The position numbers and the translations under genes are program-made. The notes under the pieces were generated by a model. That model worked only from the letters and a program-made list of their open reading frames with translations. It made no database searches and was not told the DNA's origin. From Xenococcus sp. PCC 7305 (GTDB lineage: Bacteria > Cyanobacteriota > Cyanobacteriia > Cyanobacteriales > Xenococcaceae): a stretch of DNA of 59,413 nucleotides. This document shows, one piece after another, positions 34,599-44,076 of this stretch. Every line of letters starts with the position of its first letter. Positions within the stretch are counted from its first letter, which is position 1. The stretch spans positions 1 through 59,413 of the forward strand of contig NZ_ALVZ01000212.1 in assembly GCF_000332055.1 (NCBI RefSeq), given 5' to 3'.

Positions 34599-36959
34599 AT
34601 GTCCCAGATAGAAGATAGTCAAAGCAATTGGGAAAATTCGGTTAGAATTCCCAATGAATCTATCGAATCTAACATAAAAATTATTGGTCAGCGCTATCAA
34701 ATTGTTCAGGAGTTAGATAGAGTGGGAGACCATAGGATCTATTTAGCAGAAGACAAGGATATTATGAGTAGTCCTCTTTGTCTGATCAAGGAGATTGCCT
34801 ATGGGGAATCAGAGCAGGGAATAATAGCAAACAACCATACTAATTGGCAGGAAATAGTTTCACTACAAAATCAATTAGCACTTCACCCTCGAATCCCTCA
34901 AGTTCTCAATTCCTTTGCCGAAGAGTCCTATTTTTATTTGGTTTTGGAATACTTGGAAGGAGAAAGCTTATCGCAACAGGTAACAAATCAGTGTCTCAAT
35001 GAAAACCAAGCAATTATTCTGTTGCAGGATATCTTGGAAATTTTGTATTTTGTTCATGATAACTATATTGTTCAGGGTAATATTCAACCTTCAAATATTA
35101 TTAAAACTGCCATTGATCAAAGATTTGTGATTAAAGATTTCAGTAATATTCTTTTAATCCAGGTCGGAGATATTGAAACTCAAAACCTCAATGCTGATAG
35201 CCGGACTTATAATCAATCAAGTTTTCTCGCCCCTGAATATATTGTTGGTAATCCTATTTTTAGTAGTGATCTTTATGGTTTGGGAAAAACTGCTATCTAC
35301 GCTTTAACTGGTAGTCAATCGACTAGGGCTCAAGATCTGACTACTGATGTCGAAGGCAAAAAAATTCATCCTCAACTAAAAAAAATCTTGGCTCGCATGA
35401 GTGATGCCAATGTCGCAAAAAGATACAATTCTGTGCTGGAGGTTATTAAGGATCTTAATAAAATATCGACGGCAAATAATCTTCAGGAGTTGACTATTAG
35501 CGACTTGGATCCAACTAATATTGGTCAGACTTTAAAAGATACAAAAGGCAATAGTTCGGCTCCTCCTGGTAATACTAATATACTGAGCAAGCTTTCTCCT
35601 ATTTTTAAGCCACTCCTGGGTTTAGTTACTGTAATTGTTTTACTGGAGTTTTTTTCTCCATTTCTAAGGCCCAACTATTATATTTTGCGGGGCAAACAGC
35701 TATTAGACACAGAACCAGGAGCTGCTTTAAAGCGTTTTCAATCGGCAATTGAGCTGCACTCTAAATCTGCTTCTGCTTGGAAAGGAAGAGGTACTGCACT
35801 TTATAGCTTAGAACGTTATCCAGCTGCTCTGATCGCTTATGACAGGGCCATTCAGCTTAATCCTAAAAGTGAACAAGCCTGGAAAGGACGAGGGGATACT
35901 CTTTTCCGTTTAGAACGTTTTGAGGCGGCCTTAACTTCCTATAATAAGTCTTTGCAGATACAGCCTAATAATGCAGATAGTTTAAATCGCAAAGGACGAG
36001 CTTTATATAAATTAGAACGTTATCAAGAAGCTCTATCAGCGCAGAATGCCGCTTTGAAGGCCAAGCCTAATTATGCTAGAGCTCTAAGCGATCGCGGAAT
36101 TGTTTTAATCGGTTTGGGGCAATATCAAGAAGCGGTGGAAAGTTTTGATCAGGCTCAGGGTATAGAGCCTCTTAACCCCGAATTTTGGCAAAATAAAGCT
36201 CTGGCTTGGCAATATCTTGGCAAAAATCAAGAGGCGTTCCGTCTTTATCAAGAAGCCCTACAAGCCTATGACACTTTGCTTCAGGATGATCCCCGGAATG
36301 TGACAGCCTTAATTGATAAGGGCAATGTGTTGACGAAACTGCAACAGCATGAGAAGGCTCTAATCGCTTACGAATTGGCGATCGCGAATAATCCTGACTC
36401 CCATTTGGCTTGGTTAAATAAGGGTAATGTCTTATTTGCCCTCCAGCAATATCAAAGGGCCCTTGAAGCTTTTGACCGCGCCCTGAAGTTGAATCCTGAA
36501 TCCTATATCACTCAGCATAACCGAGGCTCGCTACTTCGAGATGGTTTAAAAGATTATCCTGAAGCGATCGCATCCTATGACAAATCGATCGACTTAAATC
36601 CTATTTTCTATCATGCTTGGCGCGATCGCGGATTTGCCCTCAGTCAAAGTGGGCAACAATATCTGGCCTTAGAATCTTTTAAAACTGCTTTGGAAATCAA
36701 ACCCAATGATTATAAATCGTGGATCGGCAGAGGTATTGCTTTATCTTCTCTGAACGAAATGAATCAGGCGATCGCAGCCTTTGATAAAGCAGAATCTATT
36801 CAACCGAAAGACCCCTTTGTCTTAATAAATAAAGCTTCCGCATTAGAAAAAACTGGTCAGCGCCAAAAAGCCTGTGTCACCTATAAAAAAGTGACCACAC
36901 TCAATCCCAGTTTCACCCCTGCAATCTCAGCCTTAGAAAGATTGGGCTGTGAGCAATAG
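34599..36959 (+). CDS. Membrane-anchored pseudokinase with TPR array
   Basis: The 786-residue protein has a Hanks-type kinase-like domain at about residues 33-290, one membrane span at 338-357, then about twelve tetratricopeptide repeats to the C-terminus. Lys64 (LIKEI) of the ATP site remains. The catalytic loop HRDIKPSN reads QGNIQPSN, so the catalytic Asp is Asn161, DFG is Asp-Phe-Ser (180-182), and the glycine loop is degraded. APE and DLYGLG structural motifs persist. Phosphotransfer is therefore unlikely. A scaffold that senses a ligand through the kinase fold and gathers partners on the TPRs is inference. Confidence 0.88.
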   Translation: MSQIEDSQSNWENSVRIPNESIESNIKIIGQRYQIVQELDRVGDHRIYLAEDKDIMSSPLCLIKEIAYGESEQGIIANNHTNWQEIVSLQNQLALHPRIPQVLNSFAEESYFYLVLEYLEGESLSQQVTNQCLNENQAIILLQDILEILYFVHDNYIVQGNIQPSNIIKTAIDQRFVIKDFSNILLIQVGDIETQNLNADSRTYNQSSFLAPEYIVGNPIFSSDLYGLGKTAIYALTGSQSTRAQDLTTDVEGKKIHPQLKKILARMSDANVAKRYNSVLEVIKDLNKISTANNLQELTISDLDPTNIGQTLKDTKGNSSAPPGNTNILSKLSPIFKPLLGLVTVIVLLEFFSPFLRPNYYILRGKQLLDTEPGAALKRFQSAIELHSKSASAWKGRGTALYSLERYPAALIAYDRAIQLNPKSEQAWKGRGDTLFRLERFEAALTSYNKSLQIQPNNADSLNRKGRALYKLERYQEALSAQNAALKAKPNYARALSDRGIVLIGLGQYQEAVESFDQAQGIEPLNPEFWQNKALAWQYLGKNQEAFRLYQEALQAYDTLLQDDPRNVTALIDKGNVLTKLQQHEKALIAYELAIANNPDSHLAWLNKGNVLFALQQYQRALEAFDRALKLNPESYITQHNRGSLLRDGLKDYPEAIASYDKSIDLNPIFYHAWRDRGFALSQSGQQYLALESFKTALEIKPNDYKSWIGRGIALSSLNEMNQAIAAFDKAESIQPKDPFVLINKASALEKTGQRQKACVTYKKVTTLNPSFTPAISALERLGCEQ

Positions 36960-36982
36960 AAAGTCAATGGTTAATGTTGATT

Positions 36983-37393
36983 TTACCTGGTTTTCAGCAG
37001 CTCAATAATTTGATAATTGGCTTCAGGAAAATTAAACTGGTCGAGTTCTTCGATATTTACCCAGCGAGTTTCCTGACATTCGATCGCCTGGGGCTCTCCT
37101 GCCAAATGCTGACAGTCATGAACAAACAAAGTCACTTTAAACTTTGAATAATCATGTTCAATTTCCATAATGCGATCTCCCACATTCACTGCGATCGCTA
37201 ACTCTTCTTGAATCTCTCTTCTAATGCATTCTTCGACAGTTTCTGCCCCTTCTATTTTTCCTCCGGGAAACTCCCAAAACCCAGCCATCTCACCCTTTGG
37301 CAGTCGGCGATCTATAAGTATTTTACCTAGATTATTACGGATCACACCGACCCCAATCAGTTTATGGGGAACAGAAGACAAGTTACTGGACAT
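36983..37393 (-). CDS. mutT: NUDIX hydrolase, MutT-type
   Basis: The 136-residue protein hydrolyses oxidised nucleotides such as 8-oxo-dGTP, which prevents mutation. The NUDIX box GGKIEGAETVEECIRREIQEEL fits GX5EX7REXXEE (read here in parts: GGKIEGAETVEEC and RREIQEEL). The opening VGVIRNNLGKILIDRR and late WVNIEEL match MutT. It converges with the pseudokinase gene. Substrate preference is inferred from similarity. Confidence 0.87.
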   Translation of the reverse strand: MSSNLSSVPHKLIGVGVIRNNLGKILIDRRLPKGEMAGFWEFPGGKIEGAETVEECIRREIQEELAIAVNVGDRIMEIEHDYSKFKVTLFVHDCQHLAGEPQAIECQETRWVNIEELDQFNFPEANYQIIELLKTR

Positions 37394-37449
37394 GAAGCAA
37401 TTAAGAATGAAAAACCAAAAATGGATAACTGTTAATTATCCATTGTCAT

Positions 37450-37788
37450 TTATTCTTGGTCCAACAAACCACTATTCAGTGTTTGTAATGACTTATCAAA
37501 AGCCATTCTCTGTTCAGCATTTCTGATGAAATAGCCACTCATCATTGCAGAAGCCAGCAATCGGCCTAAATGTTCTCGATTAGTATTAATGGAAATCTCA
37601 AATTGTTCTGAGGGAAGGCTGCCCAACAAACCAACGATGTTTTGCTCCATCACCTGGAATACTTCCTTCGATTCGGGCTGCGAGAGTTGGGCAATAGTAT
37701 CAGAATTTAGAGACTGAACATATTGCCAAAGTTGGTTAATGTCACCTTCACTGCTAAATACATTTTGGGTCCGATTTTCTCGATCCAC
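37450..37788 (-). CDS. DUF760 family protein
   Basis: The 112-residue helical protein matches DUF760, found in cyanobacteria and plastids. The segments LWQYVQSLNSD, LLGSLPSEQFEISI and HLGRLLASAMMSGYFIRNAEQR are diagnostic. The family has no established biochemical role in cyanobacteria. It is divergent from nothing nearby and lies between the sigma factor and mutT on the same strand. Confidence 0.85.
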   Translation of the reverse strand: MDRENRTQNVFSSEGDINQLWQYVQSLNSDTIAQLSQPESKEVFQVMEQNIVGLLGSLPSEQFEISINTNREHLGRLLASAMMSGYFIRNAEQRMAFDKSLQTLNSGLLDQE

Positions 37789-37942
37789 CTGTTACCTCCT
37801 GAAGATTGTACTAACGGAGTCGTGTCAGTTAGTGATGCTAGCTTATACTGACCAATGTAACAATTGTATGACTACTTCGCATCAGGTAAAACCGAACCAT
37901 TACTAGTAGAGTTTTCACTGCCCTTTGGCCTAAAACACTCAC

Positions 37943-38899
37943 TTAACTAGCTAAATACTCTCTAATCACAGTTTTACGTTGACGAAGTTTGGTCAGAGCT
38001 TCTCGTTCAATTTGTCTAACTCTTTCCCGACTAATGCTCAAAAAAGTCCCTATTTTAGCTAGAGTTAAAGGTTTACCATCTCTCAAGCCGAATCTCAGGG
38101 AAATCACCTCTTGTTGTTGGGGAGTTAGCTCGGACATTAAGCGGCTGAGATCTTTTCTGAGTGAGGAAGAGGTTGCATAATCTTCGGGAGATTGACCCAT
38201 ATCGACCAACATATCCCCCAATTCAGTGTCATTATTGTCGCCAACTTTGACATCTAGGGAAATGGGCTGTCGAGATTTTTCCAGATAATCCCTAACCTGT
38301 TTAGGCGTTAGCTCAAGCTCTTCTGCTAACTCAGCAATAGTTGCCATTCTGCCTTTTTGCTGCGCTAATTTTCTTTGCGCTTTTTTGATTTTATTGAGTT
38401 TTTCTGTAATGTGAATTGGCAAACGAATTGTCCGTCCTTTCTCCGCGATCGCCCTGGTGATTGCCTGGCGAATCCACCAGTAGGCATAGGTCGAAAAGCG
38501 ATATCCTTTAGTCGGGTCAAATTTTTCAACTCCCCTTTGCATCCCGATTGTCCCTTCTTGAATCAAGTCCAATAGGTCGAGATTACGCTTGAGATATTTT
38601 TTGGCGACGGAAACGACCAATCTAAGATTCGCTTCCACCATTTTTCGCTTAGCGGCTTCCCCAGCTTCGAGAGTTGTTTTCAACTCTTTAACGGAAAGCT
38701 TAGCTTCTTTTGCCCATTGAGAATAGGTCGGCTCTTGCCCTAATTTCTCCTGTAGAGAATCTTTGATTTTCACTAAGGCAATTTCTCTTTGTACTCTTTT
38801 TGCATAGTGAATTTCTTCTTCATGAGTTAGAAGATCTACCCGTCCAATTTCTTTTAAATAGCTTCTGACAAGATCGTTGGATTTACTTGCTGCTTTCAT
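37943..38899 (-). CDS. Group 2 RNA polymerase sigma factor
   Basis: The 318-residue protein is a primary-like but non-essential sigma-70 factor. It has region 1.2 ([21 protein letters not shown]), region 2 with the -10 melting helix ([19 protein letters not shown]), region 3 and region 4 ([15 protein letters not shown]). It lacks the large region 1.1 of the primary factor. Length and sequence fit the SigB/C/D group used in stress and light responses; I cannot choose between them with confidence. It stands alone, with a 620-bp region upstream. Confidence 0.92.
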   Translation of the reverse strand: MKAASKSNDLVRSYLKEIGRVDLLTHEEEIHYAKRVQREIALVKIKDSLQEKLGQEPTYSQWAKEAKLSVKELKTTLEAGEAAKRKMVEANLRLVVSVAKKYLKRNLDLLDLIQEGTIGMQRGVEKFDPTKGYRFSTYAYWWIRQAITRAIAEKGRTIRLPIHITEKLNKIKKAQRKLAQQKGRMATIAELAEELELTPKQVRDYLEKSRQPISLDVKVGDNNDTELGDMLVDMGQSPEDYATSSSLRKDLSRLMSELTPQQQEVISLRFGLRDGKPLTLAKIGTFLSISRERVRQIEREALTKLRQRKTVIREYLAS

Positions 38900-39522
38900 A
38901 ATTTATTCCTTATTTTTTTCCTTGTGCTTGGATGATGGAGATTATTAAAGATCAATGAGCCTAAATTACATGAGCTGATTTTATCTGAGAATTTAAGGAT
39001 TTTCACGCAAATAGGCGTTAAAATTAGACTTTAAATTGACCAGTATAAGTAGTAAATGAACTTTGGACGATCTAGTTGAAAACACTTGGCTATTTTCCGA
39101 ATACAGTTCAAATCCGACTAGTATATAGTTGTTGTTGATAGAATTTATTTGTTTAATTGTTAAATATTGTAACAAAAATTAGAGATAAATACAATTTTGA
39201 TCATAATCACATGGGTTAAGTACTATGGACTTTTCTATTTTCATTAGGAAATTACAAAGGATTATGCTGGATGAGCGTGCTAATCCGTAATTCTTTTATA
39301 GTTTTTTTACATGGTGAGTATTTGAGCAGACTGTAAATTTAACTTGGATGACAAGCAGACAAATCCATAGTTTTGCAGTTGCGCCTTAAGATTCAAGAAG
39401 GTAAGGAGCCCCGCATCATAACGATCAGGATACATGTAATAAAAAACGAGAACTGCATCCTAGAATACCGACTTAGTACTTTTTAACTTCTTTGTCAGTG
39501 GGAGTTTATCAGAAAAATTTCC
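38900..39522. other. Non-coding region between the sigma factor and the histidine kinase
   Basis: The proximal part presumably holds the sigma-factor promoter. A 42-codon minus-strand frame at 39307-39435 is described separately. An apparent 60-codon frame at 38993-39175 is AT-rich with no motif and is not called. No tandem repeat or clear terminator is seen. Confidence 0.5.
39307..39435 (-). pseudogene. Possible small protein or gene remnant
   Basis: The frame encodes 42 residues beginning MYPDRYDAGLLTFLNL and ending in SAQILTM. It looks more protein-like than its AT-rich surroundings. The open frame continues eight codons further upstream without a start codon until a TAG, and no Shine-Dalgarno precedes the ATG. 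It may be a decayed fragment of a larger gene or a genuine small protein. I recognise no family. Confidence 0.22.
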
Positions 39523-41223
39523 TTATGACTGAGAGGTTTTTATGACTGGTAAGCTTACCAGAGGAGCCGTGAAGGTGACCGTCGAACCCAAACCTTCCCC
39601 CATGCTATAGAAAGAAATAGTGCCGCCCATCGCTTCGACTAATTTTTGAGAAATTGCTAAACCTAAACCAGTGCCCCCATAGGACTTAGTGCGAGAGCCA
39701 TCCACCTGAAAGAAATTTTCAAATAATTTATTCTGCTTTTCGAGGGAAACTCCAATACCCGTATCAGCGACACTTATTTTGACCATTCCAGGAAATTGTT
39801 GAGCATCCCAGGTAACCTTCTTGTTACTAATTTCTGCGCTGACATAAACTCCCCCTTCATGGGTGAATTTGATTGCATTGCCCACTAGATTAAGCATCAC
39901 CTGAAGTAAGCGCTGATAATTGCCATAGATAATAACAGGAGTTAAGGTGGCAGGGGTTTTAATCTGAAAACTAAGCTTATTTTGCTCTGCTTGGGTACGA
40001 ATCAAATTATCAACGTCTTGAAAGAGATCAGCGAGTTCGATATCAGTTAATTCTAAATCTATTTTTCCCGCCTCAATTTTAGCGATATCTAGGATATCGT
40101 TAATTAAATTTAGAAGATGAAGGGAAGATTTGTAAGCTTCTTGCAGAAATTCTCGCTGTTCTTCCGGATTATCCGCCATGCCTTCCAAAAGCAGCTTGAT
40201 AAAACCGATAATGCCGTTGAGCGGGGTACGCAATTCGTGGGATGTATTGGCTAAAAAATCACTCTTAAGACGATTAGCTTCCTCTGCTTGAAAACTAGCT
40301 AATTCCAGCTCCTGATATAACTTGGCATGAGCGATCGCTGTGCCCACCTGTTCTGCCAATTCTCGAAGTAATTCAATTTCTGCTGGTTTCCAGTCACGGT
40401 AGTGATCCCATTGTTGTAACAAGATTAAGGCATTACTCTCGTTATTATAGGGGGCAGAAGTCACCAGAACTGACTTACAATTTTGCTGGTTAGTCTCTAA
40501 GTTATCTGCCGCGATCGGGCTTGAAGAATTAAGAGCTTGTTTGAGATATAGTGCCTGGTCGATTTTTATTGTCGAACCCAGTGCCGAATTAACTCCCTGC
40601 TGGCGGTATTCTGCGACGACTTTAAGTTCGGTTTGAACATAATTTTGCGATAAAATCAGACACCGACTGACAGAAAACACTTCCCCTAAGCTATTTACTG
40701 TTTGCTGCCAAATTGTTTCTAAATTGAGACTTCGATGAATTCGTCCTGCAATCTGAGTTAGGAGTTTTTGATAGCTGTAAATGGGAACAGGAGGACTAGA
40801 ATTATTTAAGGGAAAGATTTCCGATTCTTTTAGCAAATGTCCCATCACCAAGACAGTTGTCGGATCTCCCTGACTAGGTAATATGGGACTAACAATCAAT
40901 TCTAAGGGAAAAGACTGTTCTTGATATTGAACCCAACAGTAAAACTGCTCTGGTAGGCGACGATCTACAACTCGATTAATTTTACTTAAATATTGCTGGC
41001 GATCTGAAGGGGTAAAAATTTCTTCGCAGGAAGAGCCGATAATTGCTGTTTTGTCTAGCCCAAACTCTTCTGCTCTGAGCCACCAGAATGATAGATAGAT
41101 GCCAGCGCGATTTTGAGTGAAAATCATCTCCGCGCCCAAATTCCCCCAGTCAACAGAGTCAACGGAGTTAGCAATAGCGTCATCTGGAACTAAATCTGAA
41201 TTAAATTCAGCGAACATCAGCAA
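39523..41223 (-). CDS. PAS/GAF sensor histidine kinase
   Basis: The 566-residue soluble kinase has a PAS-like domain at about residues 35-130, a GAF domain at about 150-300 ([23 protein letters not shown]), and a dimerisation domain with the phosphoacceptor His329 ([11 protein letters not shown]). The ATPase domain has [15 protein letters not shown] and GTGLGLAIS motifs. No receiver domain is attached and no response regulator is adjacent, so the partner is unknown. The GAF has Cys residues (Cys188, Cys249), but the context does not show a bilin lyase site clearly. Confidence 0.9.
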   Translation of the reverse strand: MLMFAEFNSDLVPDDAIANSVDSVDWGNLGAEMIFTQNRAGIYLSFWWLRAEEFGLDKTAIIGSSCEEIFTPSDRQQYLSKINRVVDRRLPEQFYCWVQYQEQSFPLELIVSPILPSQGDPTTVLVMGHLLKESEIFPLNNSSPPVPIYSYQKLLTQIAGRIHRSLNLETIWQQTVNSLGEVFSVSRCLILSQNYVQTELKVVAEYRQQGVNSALGSTIKIDQALYLKQALNSSSPIAADNLETNQQNCKSVLVTSAPYNNESNALILLQQWDHYRDWKPAEIELLRELAEQVGTAIAHAKLYQELELASFQAEEANRLKSDFLANTSHELRTPLNGIIGFIKLLLEGMADNPEEQREFLQEAYKSSLHLLNLINDILDIAKIEAGKIDLELTDIELADLFQDVDNLIRTQAEQNKLSFQIKTPATLTPVIIYGNYQRLLQVMLNLVGNAIKFTHEGGVYVSAEISNKKVTWDAQQFPGMVKISVADTGIGVSLEKQNKLFENFFQVDGSRTKSYGGTGLGLAISQKLVEAMGGTISFYSMGEGLGSTVTFTAPLVSLPVIKTSQS

Positions 41224-41370
41224 ATATCTTCGGTTGGGCTAGAGAAAAAGGTAATCGCAACCTCTTCCCTGAAACTATAACCTATAGATATGTAAAATCG
41301 CGACACTTAATCTGAAATACTTCAGCTCATCAATCACTATTTTTTGCTTTAACCTCGCTAAGCTCTGAAG

Positions 41371-41401
41371 GTTTTAGGGGTTAGGTTTTAGGTTTTAGGT
41401 T
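41371..41401. repeat. Heptameric tandem repeat (GGTTTTA)n after terD
   Basis: About four units of GGTTTTA/GGGGTTA lie a few bases beyond the terD stop. On the coding strand they read CCTAAAA. Confidence 0.75.
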
Positions 41402-41404
41402 AAA

Positions 41405-41980
41405 TTATTTGTAAAGATCAAATAAGGCTTGCAACCCGCTTTTGTAACCAGAGCCTAACGCATTCATGCGCCATTCTCCATCTTTACGATAGAGTTCGGC
41501 CATTACTAAGGCTGTTTCAATAGAATAATCTTCTGTTAAATCGTAGCGAATTATTTCTTCTTGATTTTCTACATTAACAATGCGCACAAAGGCGTTTGCC
41601 ACCTGCCCAAAATTCTGTTTACGTTCTGCTGCTTGATGAATGGTTACCGCGATCGCAATCTTGACAACCTCATTCGGAACTTTCGTCAAATCCACTTCGA
41701 TAACTTCATCATCCCCTTCCCCTGATCCTGTGCGATTATCCCCTTTAACTCTCACTGCTTTATCTGGATCGGGACTCTGGAGATTGTTGTAAAAAACGAA
41801 ATGAGCCTCTGATACTAATTTGTCATTGCTTCCGAGTAAAAATGCTGAGCCATCGAGATCAAAGTCAGAGCCTGTATCTGTTGTTTTGAGATCCCATCCT
41901 AAGCCAATAAAAATATTTTTTAATCCCGGCGAAACTTTTTCGAGAGATACCCGTTGACCTTTAGCTAAAGAAATACCCAT
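41405..41980 (-). CDS. terD: TerD-family stress protein
   Basis: The 191-residue protein matches TerD/CABP. It shows the calcium-binding opening WDLKTTDTGSDFDLDGSAFLL (split: the DxDLDxS core is SDFDLDGSAF), then HFVFYNNL and RTGSGEGDDEVIEVDL. It ends in MAELYRKDGEWRMNALG. Ter proteins act in tellurite, phage and membrane-stress responses. Only one ter gene is present here, so a tellurite-resistance operon is not indicated. Confidence 0.93.
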   Translation of the reverse strand: MGISLAKGQRVSLEKVSPGLKNIFIGLGWDLKTTDTGSDFDLDGSAFLLGSNDKLVSEAHFVFYNNLQSPDPDKAVRVKGDNRTGSGEGDDEVIEVDLTKVPNEVVKIAIAVTIHQAAERKQNFGQVANAFVRIVNVENQEEIIRYDLTEDYSIETALVMAELYRKDGEWRMNALGSGYKSGLQALFDLYK

Positions 41981-42069
41981 GATTTTATTGTTAAATTTCT
42001 AAATTTTTTTCTCGCCCTCAACGGTAGTCTTTTATTTGCAAATAATGCTTTTGTATTTAATAAATCTTT

Positions 42070-43401
42070 TCATTCCCAATAATCGAGAAACGAACCTTGA
42101 CTGATTCCCGTCAAACGACGATATTTAAGCACGGCTTCTGCTTCACTAAGACTAGCGACAATATCTACTGCCATGCGAACTTTTTCTTGGTGAATATCTG
42201 CCCCTTGCTGTTCGCGATCGCCTAGTGCAATATATTCTCTGACGAATCTGACAGGAATAAAACTGAGATCCCCTTCTTCTATGGCCTCAAGATACATGGT
42301 GAATAGAGTGCGGACAATTCTTTTTTGTCCAAATCGTTGAGTAGCCAAACGGGGATTCGAAATTACGTAATACCAAACAATCCTTTGCAAAAATTTTAAT
42401 TCTTGTTCTTTTTGCGAATCCTGTTGTAAATGACCGCGGCCTTGATATTCTGCACTTAATTTAACTGACTTGATATAGCTCTGAATTAACTGAGAACTAA
42501 TTCGTTTAATTTGTGCTTTTTGTTCAAAAGTCCCCTGTCGATATTGCCCGCCCATATTATAGGTGGCATCAAGAAAATTTTGAAATCTATTGGGCTCGCT
42601 CTTAACTATTTGAGCTGTTGTATTTTGAGGGAATTCCCGTAACCATTCGGTGATAAAGTGATTGAGTTCATCTCTGTCCGTGGCTAATAACTCTAAGGGA
42701 ATTAACCCAGCTAAATAAAAATCCTCCAAATCATGGACACTATAGGTAATATCGTCAGCATAGTCCATGATGCTCGCCTCAATAGTTTGGGTTTCATCTT
42801 TAGGGTTTCTAACGAAATTAAAGGCTTTTTGGTCGAGATTGTAAACTGAGTATTTACGCCATTTTGGCGAACTTTGATTGCTGCTCCGTAACCAAGGATA
42901 TTTTAAGACGGCATTGAGAGTTGCTCTGGTCAGGTTCAAGCCATAGTAATCTATGCGATGGATTGCCAGTTTGGTTAGGACTCGAAAAGATTGGGCGTTT
43001 CCTTCAAAGCCATCTTGTAACCCATGTTTGACGGCGCATTTATCTAGTTCTCCTTCTGCAGTGTGACCAAAGGGAGGATGTCCTAAATCGTGAGCTAATG
43101 CTGCTGCTTCGACTACATCAGGATCAATTCCTCCAATTTTATTGGCGATTTCCGGTTGAGATTCAATTAATCTTTCAGCAAGTCTTCTCGCAACCTGACC
43201 TACTTTTAGAGAATGAGTTAAGCGATTGTGAAAAACATGACCTTCTTGGGCGGTCACCACTTGGGTTACTTGGGCTAAGCGACGAAAAGCCGAAGAATAG
43301 AGAATGCGATCGCGATCTATTTGAAAAGATTTTCTGCGATCGCCTGGTTTATTTCCTTGACCATCAAAAGGCTGGTACTGTCTCTCTTCTCTTCTCGACA
43401 T
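42070..43401 (-). CDS. dgt: dGTPase-like HD phosphohydrolase
   Basis: The enzyme removes triphosphate from dGTP or related dNTPs. The 443-residue protein has the HD metal motif: His in NRLTHSLKVGQVARRL, His-Asp in AALAHDLGHPPFGHTAE, and a late Asp (MDYADDITYSVHDLEDF). It is the SAMHD1/Dgt type. A small helix-turn-helix-like gene lies 48 bp upstream on the same strand and may be co-transcribed. Confidence 0.92.
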   Translation of the reverse strand: MSRREERQYQPFDGQGNKPGDRRKSFQIDRDRILYSSAFRRLAQVTQVVTAQEGHVFHNRLTHSLKVGQVARRLAERLIESQPEIANKIGGIDPDVVEAAALAHDLGHPPFGHTAEGELDKCAVKHGLQDGFEGNAQSFRVLTKLAIHRIDYYGLNLTRATLNAVLKYPWLRSSNQSSPKWRKYSVYNLDQKAFNFVRNPKDETQTIEASIMDYADDITYSVHDLEDFYLAGLIPLELLATDRDELNHFITEWLREFPQNTTAQIVKSEPNRFQNFLDATYNMGGQYRQGTFEQKAQIKRISSQLIQSYIKSVKLSAEYQGRGHLQQDSQKEQELKFLQRIVWYYVISNPRLATQRFGQKRIVRTLFTMYLEAIEEGDLSFIPVRFVREYIALGDREQQGADIHQEKVRMAVDIVASLSEAEAVLKYRRLTGISQGSFLDYWE

Positions 43402-43448
43402 AAATCAATGAGCTACGAGCATTTGAGATCACTATAGCGAAGTCGGAA

Positions 43449-43667
43449 CTAACATTTGAGTTCTAAGTCCCAACTAGAGGTAAACTGAGCTTTGCCTTCT
43501 TCGACTAGTTTCCAAGCTGCTTCTTTTACTGTGCGATGAGACAAAATCAGCTCTTCCGTGAGATTTGCTTCTAATTCCTGAAGACTCATGGGAGCTTGCT
43601 TCGCCTTAAGATGATCTAGGAGCAGACATCTAGTTTTTTCCGTTTTTTCAGCAGCCGGCACGTTCAT
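43449..43667 (-). CDS. Small winged-helix-like protein
   Basis: The 72-residue protein looks like a small winged-helix domain. Helices around LLLDHLKAKQAPMSLQELEANL and SHRTVKEAAWKLVEEGKAQF are followed by a short wing (TSSWDLELKC). It lies just upstream of dgt on the same strand. A DNA-binding role is inferred from the fold pattern only. Confidence 0.65.
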   Translation of the reverse strand: MNVPAAEKTEKTRCLLLDHLKAKQAPMSLQELEANLTEELILSHRTVKEAAWKLVEEGKAQFTSSWDLELKC

Positions 43668-43896
43668 AGTAAAAATCGCTTTAACCTGAGATTAAGAAAA
43701 TTGTTTACACTATCCATAGAGTTTTATACCACATATTTTCGAATCCTGGCTCTGCATATAGTGTAACTGCCAAGGGATGTGGTTAAAGTCAAAGAAAATT
43801 TAATTAATCTAAAAAAATAATTAATCAGGGGAAAAGCTACTGTTTCCTAGGAACAGCAATAAATACTAGCTTAACTTATGGTTCTAATTGAGATAA

Positions 43897-43970
<74 letters not shown>

Positions 43971-44029
43971 GCAGCTTACGCAGTATAACAACAAACCTCA
44001 GCGAAAAGCAAATTTATTTTTTAGCCATC

Positions 44030-44070
44030 AATATTCAATGTTTAATATTCAATGTTTAATGTTTAATGGT
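44030..44070. repeat. Heptameric tandem repeat (AATATTC/AATGTTT)n
   Basis: Alternating CAATATT and CAATGTTTAAT units lie just beyond the phosphotransferase stop. The array is less regular than others in the window. Confidence 0.65.
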
Positions 44071-44076
44071 GAATAA

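Noticed and set aside
37943-38899. Primary sigma factor RpoD
   Set aside because: The 318-residue length and the lack of region 1.1 fit a group 2 factor.
38993-39175. 60-codon minus-strand frame upstream of the sigma factor
   Set aside because: Composition is AT-driven (Asn, Ile, Leu rich) with no motif; it lies in a probable promoter region.
41405-41980. Tellurite-resistance operon
   Set aside because: Only a single terD is present without terB, terC, terZ or biosynthetic partners. Solitary TerD proteins are common.
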